Source: Deltaproteobacteria bacterium CG_4_8_14_3_um_filter_43_13 (GTDB taxonomy: Bacteria; Desulfobacterota; UBA8473). From it: 7,557 bases of DNA. Shown here in pieces: positions 1 to 5,797 of the stretch. The translations under genes were made by a program, and so were the position numbers. The DNA is taken from NCBI GenBank assembly GCA_002782605.1, contig PFIF01000044.1:1-7557 (forward strand), given 5' to 3'. How positions within the stretch are numbered: position 1 is the stretch's first letter; each line of letters starts with the position of its first letter. The notes below the pieces were generated by a model. It was not told where the DNA came from. It did not search any database and worked only from the letters and a program-made list of their open reading frames with translations.

Positions 1-130
1 GGAACTCGCCCTTCGGGCTCAAACAGCCTGAAAATGCTTATCTTCCGCTTCGTCAAGATGGGTACCCCAAAAATCCTGCTCATGTTCGCCCCAAAGGAAA
101 CTTTCCATTTTTCAGGATCAACTAATTAAA
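1..130. other. Possible dispersed repeat or mobile-element fragment downstream of rpsH, open on both strands
   Basis: The segment where the spc operon would normally continue into rplF does not encode L6. On the plus strand a frame is open from position 1 to a TAA at 127-129 (42 codons, start outside the window), with several C-ending codons (ATC, TTC, CTC, GTC) unlike the AT-rich neighbours. On the minus strand an ATG at 91-93, preceded by GGGG five bases upstream, opens a frame that runs off the window edge and begins MSRIFGVP. Only the first four residues recall L6 (MSRIGK), so I regard that as chance. A small GC-rich hairpin (GCCC-TTC-GGGC) sits near 9-19. Composition and the two antiparallel open frames suggest an inserted repeat, but I recognise no family and cannot say whether either frame is translated. 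Confidence 0.4.
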
Positions 131-156
131 CCCTAAACGGATGTTGACAGAGGTCT

Positions 157-196
157 GTGTCAGTCTGCCTCAGGCGGAGACACCGATCACTGACAC
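157..196. repeat. Nested palindrome downstream of rpsH
   Basis: GTGTCAGT at 157-164 is matched perfectly by ACTGACAC at 189-196. Between them a smaller inverted repeat (GCC-TCA-GGC at 167-175, flanked by TCT and AGA with a two-base bulge) forms a second stem. It begins 20 bp beyond the rpsH stop codon. No T-run follows on either strand, so it is not a canonical intrinsic terminator. It may be the edge of the inserted segment that fills 1-216, or a processing or transcript-stabilising hairpin at the rpsH 3' side. Confidence 0.5.
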
Positions 197-216
197 TGAA
201 TTTCCCAACCAAAACC

Positions 217-609
217 CTACCATACAGAGCAGAGCAGCTCTCCGCCAACATTCGATTCTCTTGCCTTTTTGTCTGTTAAAATCCCTCTCGGGGTTGATAA
301 AATGTTTATACCCAGACCAGTTAACACCTTTGGAATTTTGTCTTTCTTAACATAAACCCTGCGTCCTGGCTTGCTAATCCTTTTTAGTCCAGCAATAACC
401 GTATTGTTTTCACCATCATACTTGAGATATATAGTCAAGATTCCCTGTTTAGTGTCTTTTATTACCTTATAGTTTTTAATATAACCTTCATCTTTTAATA
501 TCTTTGCTACACTAACCTTTAAATTAGAGGAAGGCATATCGACTTTCTTGAATTTTGCCTTATTGGCATTCCTAATACGCGTAAGCATATCTGCAAAAGG
601 ATCGGTCAT
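217..609 (-). CDS. rpsH: 30S ribosomal protein S8
   Basis: S8 binds the central domain of 16S rRNA and is needed for assembly of the small-subunit platform. In E. coli it also represses the spc operon. The protein (130 aa from this ATG) starts MTDPFADMLTRIRNA, the near-invariant S8 N-terminus, and ends GGELLCSVW, matching the conserved C-terminal rRNA-binding end (GGEILCYVW in relatives), so it is full length. The ATG at 607-609 matches the family start. A TTG directly before it (610-612) would add one residue. The upstream AAAGGGG lies 13 bases from the ATG and 10 from the TTG, so spacing slightly favours TTG while family alignment favours ATG. The gene follows rpsN by 34 bp and is the last recognisable operon gene before the window edge. 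Confidence 0.96.
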   Translation of the reverse strand: MTDPFADMLTRIRNANKAKFKKVDMPSSNLKVSVAKILKDEGYIKNYKVIKDTKQGILTIYLKYDGENNTVIAGLKRISKPGRRVYVKKDKIPKVLTGLGINILSTPRGILTDKKARESNVGGELLCSVW

Positions 610-622
610 CAAAGCTTTTTAA

Positions 623-629
623 CCCCTTT
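623..629 (-). promoter_or_regulatory. Ribosome binding site of rpsH, long spacing
   Basis: AAAGGGG on the minus strand is the only purine-rich Shine-Dalgarno candidate before rpsH. It lies 13 bases from the ATG at 609 and 10 bases from the adjacent TTG at 612, which leaves the exact initiation codon open by one residue. Confidence 0.45.
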
Positions 630-643
630 CTACAAAATTTTCT

Positions 644-829
644 TTACCAGCTAGATTTGACGGTTCCTGGTATATCACCTTTCAACGCATAATTGCGAAG
701 ACAGATGCGACACATATTAAACTTCCTATAGTATCCTCTAGCCCTCCCACAAATGGGACAACGATTGTATTCTCTGACTCTAAACTTATTAGGTTTTTTA
801 GCCTTTACAATCAAAGATTTTTTGGCCAC
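644..829 (-). CDS. rpsN: 30S ribosomal protein S14, zinc-binding type (S14p/S29e, type Z)
   Basis: S14 sits in the head of the 30S subunit next to S3 and S10. This 61-aa protein is the short zinc-dependent form: Cys24-x2-Cys27 and Cys40-x2-Cys43 (CPIC and CRIC) bind one zinc, in place of the roughly 100-aa cysteine-free form found in E. coli. The C-terminus KSSW is typical. It starts at GTG (827-829), with a strong GGAGGAG at 834-840 only four bases upstream, and the second residue onward (AKKS) aligns with family starts. Between rplE and rpsH is its standard place. No zinc-independent paralogue is present in the window. Confidence 0.97.
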   Translation of the reverse strand: MAKKSLIVKAKKPNKFRVREYNRCPICGRARGYYRKFNMCRICLRNYALKGDIPGTVKSSW

Positions 830-866
830 AAAACTCCTCCATCAAAAAAGCTTATCTAAACATAAC

Positions 867-886
867 CATTCATACCTTAATGAATG
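867..886. repeat. Short perfect inverted repeat in the rplE-rpsN gap
   Basis: CATTCAT (867-873) and ATGAATG (880-886) are perfect inverse complements around a six-base loop. The hairpin begins four bases beyond the rplE stop codon, inside a 60-bp spacer that is otherwise AT-rich, and leaves the rpsN Shine-Dalgarno (834-840) free. No T-run follows, so it is not a classic terminator. It could be chance in AT-rich DNA or a small processing or stabilising hairpin. Confidence 0.35.
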
Positions 887-889
887 CAC

Positions 890-1429
890 CTAATCCCTAA
901 AAGGTACCCCTAATAACCTCAGCAGAGATTTAGCTTCTTCATCGGTCTTGGCTGTAGTAACAATAACCACATTCATACCTTTTACCTTGTCAATCTTGTC
1001 ATAATCAATCTCAGGAAAGATAATATGTTCTTTTATTCCTAAAGCATAATTGCCTCTTCCGTCAAAAGATTTTCCACTTACACCTTTAAAATCCCTGACC
1101 CTAGGAAGGGCTATATTGACTAATCTATCGAAGAATTCATACATCCTTTCCCTTCTTAAAGTCACCATACAACCGATAGGAACACCTTCCCTCAGTTTAA
1201 ATGAAGCAATAGACTTTTTGGCTCTGGTAACAATAGGCTTTTGACCGATTATTAAAGACAACTCAGAAGTCGCAGAGTCCAGTAATTTGATATTCTGAAT
1301 AGCCTCTCCCAGCCCCATATTTATCACTATCTTTTCAAGTTTAGGGACCTCCATTGGGTTCCTGTAGTTAAACTCTTTTATTAAAGCCGGCATTATTTCT
1401 TTCATGTAGAAGTCTTTTAACCTTGCCAT
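890..1429 (-). CDS. rplE: 50S ribosomal protein L5
   Basis: L5 belongs to the central protuberance of the 50S subunit, binds 5S rRNA with L18, and contacts the P-site tRNA and the 30S head. The 179-aa length is exactly typical. Recognisable segments are the N-terminal region with NPMEVPKLEKIVINMGLGEA (residues 24-43), the GQKPIVTRAKKSIASFKLREG block, a FDGRGNYALGIKEHIIFPEI segment near residues 123-142, and a C-terminal LLRLLGVPF. The ATG at 1427-1429 has AAGGAA five bases upstream. The gene lies 65 bp after rplX because a hairpin repeat fills part of that gap. Confidence 0.98.
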   Translation of the reverse strand: MARLKDFYMKEIMPALIKEFNYRNPMEVPKLEKIVINMGLGEAIQNIKLLDSATSELSLIIGQKPIVTRAKKSIASFKLREGVPIGCMVTLRRERMYEFFDRLVNIALPRVRDFKGVSGKSFDGRGNYALGIKEHIIFPEIDYDKIDKVKGMNVVIVTTAKTDEEAKSLLRLLGVPFRD

Positions 1430-1472
1430 CGAAATTCCTTAACCCTTCTTGCCTATCCTTTTTTATTTTATT

Positions 1473-1497
1473 TGATGGCTTCGTAAAAAGTCCATCA
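1473..1497. repeat. 25-nt hairpin repeat abutting the rplX stop codon
   Basis: Read on the minus strand, the unit is TGATGG, a bulged A, CTT, a six-base loop (TTTACG), then AAG and CCATCA. This gives a nine-base-pair stem with one bulge. Its first three bases are the TGA stop codon of rplX. An A-rich stretch follows in the sense strand, not a U-run, so it is not a standard terminator. I recall near-identical hairpins scattered through Desulfobacterota genomes, but this is memory and not a search result. The rplE Shine-Dalgarno is untouched. Confidence 0.6.
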
Positions 1498-1821
1498 TTT
1501 GCTAAGTATCTCCTCACACTTGATACAGACCCGTACTTTTTCCCCGTCATCTAGAACTTTTTTCCTGGTCCTAACTCCCGAATTACATTTTTTGCAAACT
1601 ATCATGACATTAGAAACATGAATACTACCCTCTTTCTCAACGATCCCACCCTTACTAGTTTGGGATGCTCGAGCATGTCTCTTGATCAGATTAACCTTCT
1701 CAACTATTACGCGATTTTTCTCAAGTATAACCTTCAGAACCTTGCCTTTTCTCCCCTTTTCCTTACCGGCAATTACCTCTACTGGATCGTCCTTTTTAAC
1801 ATGGAATTTTGTCTGAGACAT
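1495..1821 (-). CDS. rplX: 50S ribosomal protein L24
   Basis: L24 is one of the two assembly-initiator proteins of the large subunit and binds the 5' domain of 23S rRNA near the exit tunnel. The 108-aa protein has a KOW domain (about residues 11-37, with VIAGKEKGRKGKVLKVI), followed by the conserved VEKVNLIKRHARASQ segment. At the C-terminus Cys76-x2-Cys79 and Cys99-x2-Cys102 form a zinc ribbon that E. coli L24 lacks but many bacteria keep. The ATG at 1819-1821 has GAGG five bases upstream. The TGA stop codon is part of the 1473-1497 hairpin. The gene follows rplN by 18 bp. Confidence 0.97.
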   Translation of the reverse strand: MSQTKFHVKKDDPVEVIAGKEKGRKGKVLKVILEKNRVIVEKVNLIKRHARASQTSKGGIVEKEGSIHVSNVMIVCKKCNSGVRTRKKVLDDGEKVRVCIKCEEILSK

Positions 1822-1839
1822 TAAAACCTCTCTATTAAA

Positions 1840-2208
1840 TCACAGCACCTCTGGAGCTAATGATACAATCTTCATAAATTTCTTAGCCCTAAGTTCTCTA
1901 GCAACAGGGCCAAAAATCCTAGTTCCAATTGGTTCATTTTGGGGATTTATAAGCACCGCTGAGTTATCATCAAATTTTATATAAGACCCATCTTTTCTCC
2001 TTACCTCTTTAACAGTGCGAACAACTACAGCCCTAGATACATTGCCTTTCTTAACCTTTGAGTTCGGAATAGCTTCCTTCACTGAAACCACAATAATATC
2101 ACCAAGACTGGCATATCTCCTTCTAGTTCCACCCAATACCTTGATACAAAATAACTTTTTGGCCCCAGAATTATCTGCCACATTGAGCACTGTCTGCATC
2201 TGAATCAT
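1840..2208 (-). CDS. rplN: 50S ribosomal protein L14
   Basis: L14 lies at the subunit interface, forms intersubunit bridges with 16S rRNA, and is the binding site for the silencing factor RsfS. Its 122 aa is the exact family length. The start MIQMQT and the signature NVADNSGAKKLFCIKVLGG are diagnostic, as are GDIIVVSVKEAIPN and the C-terminal FGPVARELRAKKFMKIVSLAPEV region. The ATG at 2206-2208 is preceded by GAGGGG at six bases. It sits between rpsQ (41 bp upstream) and rplX (18 bp downstream), the usual order. Confidence 0.98.
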   Translation of the reverse strand: MIQMQTVLNVADNSGAKKLFCIKVLGGTRRRYASLGDIIVVSVKEAIPNSKVKKGNVSRAVVVRTVKEVRRKDGSYIKFDDNSAVLINPQNEPIGTRIFGPVARELRAKKFMKIVSLAPEVL

Positions 2209-2249
2209 TGCTTGCCCCTCAAAATACGGTATTTACCCCATTTCTTACT

Positions 2250-2507
2250 TCAAACCGCTTTTTCCAATATCTTATAAACTCGCCACATCTTCTCTTTGCT
2301 CAAAGGTCTGCTTTCCATTATTAAAACCCTATCTCCCACATTACAATCATTTTTTTCATTATGTGCCTTATACTTATTCCTTCTACTAATATATTTTTTG
2401 TATATCGGATGTTTCAAAACCTTGTCTACCTGAACAACCACGGTTTTATCCATTTTGTTACTTACAACTACTCCAACCTGAGTCTTTCTACGACCCCTCT
2501 CTCCCAC
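2250..2507 (-). CDS. rpsQ: 30S ribosomal protein S17
   Basis: S17 is a primary 16S rRNA-binding protein of the 5' domain with an OB fold. The 85-aa product contains the family pattern GVVVSNKMDKTVVVQVDK (residues 12-29) and, further on, HPIYKKYISRRNKYKAHNE and GDRVLIMESRPLSKEKMWRV. It starts at GTG (2505-2507), supported by GGGGAG at 2514-2519 with a six-base spacer. No ATG gives a better alignment. It lies 17 bp after rpmC, as expected. Confidence 0.97.
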   Translation of the reverse strand: MGERGRRKTQVGVVVSNKMDKTVVVQVDKVLKHPIYKKYISRRNKYKAHNEKNDCNVGDRVLIMESRPLSKEKMWRVYKILEKAV

Positions 2508-2524
2508 TTTTGTCTCCCCTTATG

Positions 2525-2713
2525 TTATAGTTTCTTTTCCCTAATAATGGTTTTGATCCTTGCTAAATCCTTTTTTATCTGAGGAACCCTCATAGTATTT
2601 TCAAGTTGCCCTGTTGCAAGCTGGAATTTCAAGTTAAATAATTCTTCCGATAGATACTTCTCCTTTTGCGTAAGTTCCATATCACTTAACTCTCGAATTT
2701 CACTTGTTTTCAT
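2525..2713 (-). CDS. rpmC: 50S ribosomal protein L29
   Basis: L29 is a small helical-hairpin protein at the exit of the 50S tunnel, beside L23, where nascent-chain factors dock. The 62-aa sequence begins MKTSEIRELSDMEL and contains LKFQLATGQLENTMRVPQIKKDLARIKT, the conserved L29 core. The ATG at 2711-2713 lies inside the end of rplP: the two reading frames overlap by 14 nt, which implies translational coupling with L16. Charged helices (coiled hairpin) make up almost the whole protein. Confidence 0.96.
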   Translation of the reverse strand: MKTSEIRELSDMELTQKEKYLSEELFNLKFQLATGQLENTMRVPQIKKDLARIKTIIREKKL

Positions 2714-3125
2714 GTTCCCTCCCCCGCGAAGTAACCCTTGTGCGTATTGGCAATTTATAACTGGCTAACCTAAAAGCTTCACGGGCAGTATCTTCTTCTA
2801 CACCTTCCATTTCATACAGTATTCTACCTGGTTTTATTACGGCCACCCAATCGGCAGGAGGCCCTTTGCCTTTTCCCATTCTTGTTTCAGCGGGTTTAGC
2901 AGTGATTGGTTTATCAGGGAATATTCTGATCCAAATCTTTCCACCTCTCTTTACATGCCGAGTCATTGCTACTCGAGCTGCTTCAATCTGGCGCGCTGTT
3001 AACCAACCGCATTCTTCGGCTTGAAGAGCAAAATCACCAAAATCGATGGTAGAACCTCTGGATGATACGCCCCGTCTCTTGCCTCTCTGTTGTTTTCGGT
3101 ATTTTACCTTTTTTGGCTGCAACAT
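2700..3125 (-). CDS. rplP: 50S ribosomal protein L16
   Basis: L16 organises the A-site tRNA region and the peptidyl-transferase surroundings of the 50S subunit and joins late in assembly. The protein (141 aa, slightly longer than the E. coli 136) opens with MLQPKKVKYRKQQRGKRRG, the family signature, and carries WIRIFPDKPITAKPAETRMG near residues 85-104 followed by GKGKGPPADWVAVIKPGRIL. The ATG at 3123-3125 has a moderate GGGAAG upstream. It is separated from rpsC by 119 bp, the longest spacer in the window, filled by the heptad element. It overlaps rpmC by 14 nt at its 3' end. Confidence 0.98.
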   Translation of the reverse strand: MLQPKKVKYRKQQRGKRRGVSSRGSTIDFGDFALQAEECGWLTARQIEAARVAMTRHVKRGGKIWIRIFPDKPITAKPAETRMGKGKGPPADWVAVIKPGRILYEMEGVEEDTAREAFRLASYKLPIRTRVTSRGREHENK

Positions 3126-3153
3126 AGTGAATACTTCCCTATCTAACCAATTT

Positions 3154-3253
3154 CGTGAGTCGTGAGTCGTAAATAGAATAAAACCGATTCACGATTTACG
3201 ATTCACGATTTACGATTCACGATTCACGATTCACGATTCACGATTTACGATTT
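3154..3253. repeat. Heptad-repeat palindromic element between rpsC and rplP
   Basis: On the plus strand nine uninterrupted 7-bp units of GATTYAC run from 3186 to 3248 (third-from-last base C,T,C,T,C,C,C,C,T), followed by a partial GATTT to 3253. Three inverted units, CGTGAGT twice and CGTAAAT once, occupy 3154-3174. An 11-base AT-rich spacer separates the arms, so the transcript can fold into a long imperfect hairpin in several registers. The rpsC stop TAA (3245-3247) and its last two codons (Lys, Ser) lie inside the repeat. The rplP ribosome binding site stays outside. A 39-nt stretch (3169-3207) matches 6431-6469 in inverted orientation at 36 of 39 positions. Confidence 0.9.
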
Positions 3254-3895
3254 CTCTGCCTCTCTCTTTTTTGAAAGGATCTCACCTTTAAATATCCAGA
3301 CCTTTACACCAATGATTCCATAAGTGGTATGAGCCTCCGCAAAACCATAGTCAATGTCAGCCCTCAAAGTATGTAAAGGAACCCTGCCTTCTCGATACCA
3401 CTCCCTCCTTGCCATTTCTGCACCACCCAGTCTTCCGGCACAGGAGATTTTTATCCCTTGAGCACCTAATCTTAAGGCAGTTGTAACACTCCTCTTCATA
3501 GCCCTTCGAAAAGCAACTCTTCTTTCCAGCTGTAATGCTGTATTTTCGGCAACTAACTGAGCATCAATCTCTGGTTTGCGGACTTCTTGAATATTTATAT
3601 AAATCTCTTTTGAAGTTAACTTATTAAGTTCATTCTTCAATGCCTCAATCTCTATACCTTTTCTGCCGATTACAATTCCCGGGCGAACGGTATATATATT
3701 GATCTTGGCTTTATTTGTAGCCCTTTCAATTTCAATCCTTGAGACACCAGCATGGTAAAGTTTGCTTTTAATAAACCTTCGGATCTTTACGTCTTCCTGA
3801 AGTAAGTCAGAAAAATCTTTTTCAGCAAACCATTTCGAATTCCACGTTCTGGTTATTCCCAGTCTGAACCCTATTGGATGGACCTTTTGCCCCAA
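3245..3895 (-). CDS. rpsC: 30S ribosomal protein S3
   Basis: S3 shapes the mRNA entry channel in the 30S head and contributes to the ribosome's helicase activity. Its 216 aa include the MGQKVHPIGFRLG start, a KH domain with GRKG at residues 77-80, the LERRVAFRRAMKR stretch (about 124-135) whose basic residues line the mRNA entry, and a C-terminal S3 domain ending around TTYGIIGVKVWIFKGEI. It starts at TTG (3893-3895), an uncommon initiator, but GGGAG lies six bases upstream and the family begins exactly here. The last two codons and stop codon are contributed by the heptad repeat, so the extreme C-terminus may have been remodelled by the insertion. The conserved part is complete. It follows rplV by 22 bp. 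Confidence 0.97.
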   Translation of the reverse strand: MGQKVHPIGFRLGITRTWNSKWFAEKDFSDLLQEDVKIRRFIKSKLYHAGVSRIEIERATNKAKINIYTVRPGIVIGRKGIEIEALKNELNKLTSKEIYINIQEVRKPEIDAQLVAENTALQLERRVAFRRAMKRSVTTALRLGAQGIKISCAGRLGGAEMARREWYREGRVPLHTLRADIDYGFAEAHTTYGIIGVKVWIFKGEILSKKREAEKS

Positions 3896-3901
3896 AATCT
3901 T

Positions 3902-3906
3902 CTCCC
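3902..3906 (-). promoter_or_regulatory. Ribosome binding site supporting the TTG start of rpsC
   Basis: GGGAG on the minus strand lies six bases from the TTG at 3895. Optimal spacing together with the invariant S3 N-terminus at this codon decides the start in favour of TTG. Confidence 0.7.
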
Positions 3907-3917
3907 TTCTAGAAATT

Positions 3918-4250
3918 TTATCTTTCTTTTAAGACTACGGTTATATGACTGGTTCTTTTCTGAATCTTACCTGCCCTTCCCATAGCCCTAGCCCTAAATC
4001 TCTTAAGTGTGGGCCCTTCATTGACATAAATAGTATCAACGAACAGAGTGTCCACATCAATGTTTCTATCATGAGAAGCATTTGCAACAGCAGATTTCAG
4101 AAGATTTTTAACTATCCTAGCTGATGCTTTTGGAGTAACAGAGAGGATGGTCAAAGCATCTTCTACCCTTTTACCACGAACCAGGTCAACCACTAATCTG
4201 GCTTTTCTGGGTGATACCCTGATATAATTAACAGATGCCTTAGCTTCCAT
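3918..4250 (-). CDS. rplV: 50S ribosomal protein L22
   Basis: L22 spans the 50S subunit, and its long beta-hairpin lines the peptide exit tunnel near the macrolide site. The 110-aa protein begins MEAKASVNYIRVSPRKARLVVDLVRGK, the conserved start (VSPRKARLV), has LKSAVANASHDRN near the middle, and ends with the tunnel hairpin NEGPTLKRFRARAMGRAGKI followed by KRTSHITVVL. The hairpin is of normal length, with no insertions of the kind linked to macrolide resistance. The ATG at 4248-4250 has AAGGTG about ten bases upstream. It lies 26 bp after rpsS. Confidence 0.97.
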   Translation of the reverse strand: MEAKASVNYIRVSPRKARLVVDLVRGKRVEDALTILSVTPKASARIVKNLLKSAVANASHDRNIDVDTLFVDTIYVNEGPTLKRFRARAMGRAGKIQKRTSHITVVLKER

Positions 4251-4276
4251 AACTATTTTTCACCTTTTACACCCTT

Positions 4277-4579
4277 TTATCTCTTTTGTTTCCTGCCTTC
4301 TATTTTACTCTTTCTAGCCCCGGCCCCGGCATGGCTATGGAATGTTCTAGTAGGTGCAAATTCACCAAGCTTATATCCTACCATATTCTCAGTGATAAAG
4401 ACCGGAATAAATTTTTTACCATTGTGAACAGCAACAGTGTAACCAATCAGTTCGGGCACAATGGTTGATCTACGAGACCAAGTCTTGATTATCTTTTTGC
4501 TTACCGTTTCATTGGCTATTCTAATCTTTTTCAATAGACTTTCATCAATAAATGGCCCTTTCTTTATTGATCGCGCCAT
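4277..4579 (-). CDS. rpsS: 30S ribosomal protein S19
   Basis: S19 forms a complex with S13 in the 30S head and contacts the A- and P-site tRNAs. The sequence starts MARSIKKGPFIDESLLKKI and carries WSRRSTIVPELIGYTVAVHNGK and the signature GYKLGEFAPTRTFHSHAG. At 100 aa it is a few residues longer than the usual 92, with a basic lysine- and arginine-rich tail. The ATG at 4577-4579 has GAGGAG six bases upstream. It follows rplB by 55 bp. Confidence 0.97.
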   Translation of the reverse strand: MARSIKKGPFIDESLLKKIRIANETVSKKIIKTWSRRSTIVPELIGYTVAVHNGKKFIPVFITENMVGYKLGEFAPTRTFHSHAGAGARKSKIEGRKQKR

Positions 4580-4596
4580 ATCAGTCTCCTCTATAA

Positions 4597-4613
4597 TTCT
4601 AACCCTATTAGAA
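4597..4613. repeat. Small inverted repeat in the rplB-rpsS gap
   Basis: TTCTAA (4597-4602) and TTAGAA (4608-4613) are perfect inverse complements around five bases, located mid-gap. The rpsS Shine-Dalgarno lies about five bases further downstream in the transcript. The stem is short and AT-rich and may be chance. There is no terminator-like T-run. Confidence 0.25.
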
Positions 4614-4634
4614 CCTAAATAGATATGTTAACTT

Positions 4635-5459
4635 CTATTTTTTCCTCTTTGAAAATATATATTTATCCGTACTTTTGTTTCTCCTCGTTTTGTACCCTTT
4701 AGTCGGAACTCCCCACGGGGTTACTGGGTGTCTGCCTCCTGAGGATTTGCCCTCACCTCCACCCAGAGGATGGTCAACTGGATTCATTGCAACACCTCGA
4801 ACTCTAGGCCTTCTACCCAGCCATCGTTTTCTTCCAGCTTTCCCTATGGATATATTTTCATGATCTATGTTGCCAGTTTGACCAATTGTAGCAAAACACA
4901 TATTTAACACCAGGCGAACTTCATTGGACGGCAGTCTTATCTGAACATATTTTCCTTCTTTAGCTATCAACTGACCAAAAGTTCCTGCACCTCTTATTAA
5001 CTGAGCACCCTTCCCGGGTTTTAATTCCACATTATGTATAAATGTCCCAAAAGGTATATTTTTTAAAGGCAGGGCGTTACCTGGTTTAATATCGGCATTC
5101 TCGCCTGAAATTACAGTGTCACCGACTTTAAGTTTTAAAGGGGCGATTATATATCTCTTTTCACCATCAACATAGTGCAAAAGAGCGATATGCGCTGATC
5201 GATTAGGATCATATTCAATGGTGGCTACTTTGGCAGGCACATCGATTTTGTCCCTTTTAAAATCAATAACCCGATATCTCCTCTTATGTCTTCCACCAAT
5301 ATGACGGGAGGTAATCCTACCATAAGCATTTCTGCCGCCGGTCTTGGCGAGTGGTCTGAGAAGAGACTTCTCGGGTTTGATACCCGTCAACTCCTCAAAG
5401 GTTAATACGCTTTGGAATCTCCTTCCAGGTGATGTTGGTTTATATATCTTTATGCTCAC
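4635..5459 (-). CDS. rplB: 50S ribosomal protein L2
   Basis: L2 is a core 23S rRNA-binding protein needed for subunit association and peptidyl-transferase function. Its 274 aa is typical. The N-terminal OB-like part begins MSIKIYKPTSPGRRFQSV. The middle part has GGRNAYGRITSRHIGGRHKR (residues 41-60). The C-terminal signature NPVDHPLGGGEGKSSGGRHP includes His230, equivalent to the conserved E. coli His229. The start codon is GTG (5457-5459), with GGGAG at 5466-5470 six bases upstream. It lies 47 bp after rplW. Confidence 0.98.
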   Translation of the reverse strand: MSIKIYKPTSPGRRFQSVLTFEELTGIKPEKSLLRPLAKTGGRNAYGRITSRHIGGRHKRRYRVIDFKRDKIDVPAKVATIEYDPNRSAHIALLHYVDGEKRYIIAPLKLKVGDTVISGENADIKPGNALPLKNIPFGTFIHNVELKPGKGAQLIRGAGTFGQLIAKEGKYVQIRLPSNEVRLVLNMCFATIGQTGNIDHENISIGKAGRKRWLGRRPRVRGVAMNPVDHPLGGGEGKSSGGRHPVTPWGVPTKGYKTRRNKSTDKYIFSKRKK

Positions 5460-5506
5460 TCAAAACTCCCTTTGAATGCAAACTCAGAGACTAAGAACAA
5501 AAGGGG

Positions 5507-5797
5507 TTAAACACCCTCGAAAAAGTCTATATGATCTCCTGGTTTCAAAGTAACAATAGCCTTTTTCCAATCCTTCATCCTGCCAATATTTTTACCCAAC
5601 CTTTTAGGTTTACCTCGAATATTTGAAGTATTCACATTTAACACCTTTACCTTGAGTAACCTCTCCACAGCCTTCTTTATTTCAATCTTGTTGGCATCTT
5701 TGCTTACCTCAAAGGTAAGCTGATTGTGCTTCTCTTTCTGGACATCACCCTTTTCAGTAATCATAGGGCTTTTTATAATCTTATATAAATCTTTCAT
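5507..5797 (-). CDS. rplW: 50S ribosomal protein L23
   Basis: L23 rims the exit tunnel and is the docking site for trigger factor and SRP. The protein is 96 aa, normal for bacteria. Conserved features are IIKSPMITEKGD near the N-terminus, FEVSKDANKIEIKKAVERLLKVKV (the helix after the second strand), the basic RGKPKRLGKNIGRMKDWKKAIVTL loop, and a C-terminal FFEGV. Its ATG overlaps the rplD stop codon by four bases (ATGA), a strong sign of translational coupling. An AAGG lies eight bases upstream. Confidence 0.97.
   Translation of the reverse strand: MKDLYKIIKSPMITEKGDVQKEKHNQLTFEVSKDANKIEIKKAVERLLKVKVLNVNTSNIRGKPKRLGKNIGRMKDWKKAIVTLKPGDHIDFFEGV

Noticed and set aside
64..93. Start of rplF (minus-strand MSRI...)
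   Set aside because: Only the first four residues match L6. The following residues (FGVPILTKRK) lack the GKKPI-type continuation and later L6 motifs.
144..149. TTGACA resembling a -35 box on the plus strand
   Set aside because: No acceptable -10 hexamer lies 16-18 bases downstream (the sequence there is GC-rich and part of a palindrome), and no gene follows on that strand.
141..350. 69-codon plus-strand open frame over the rpsH end
   Set aside because: Much of it is antisense to the conserved C-terminal half of rpsH, it has no clear ribosome site, and the product resembles nothing I recognise.
1430..1497. Intrinsic terminator after rplX
   Set aside because: The hairpin is followed in the sense RNA by an A-rich and not a U-rich tract, and essential operon genes continue downstream.
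1368..1550. 60-codon minus-strand open frame across the rplX-rplE junction
   Set aside because: It overlaps the ends of both rplX and rplE in another frame and spans the hairpin repeat. Composition and position explain it as a shadow.
3186..3253. CRISPR-like array, because of regular short repeats
   Set aside because: Units are 7 bp, contiguous and without spacers, and no cas gene is present. It is a short tandem heptad repeat with an inverted partner.
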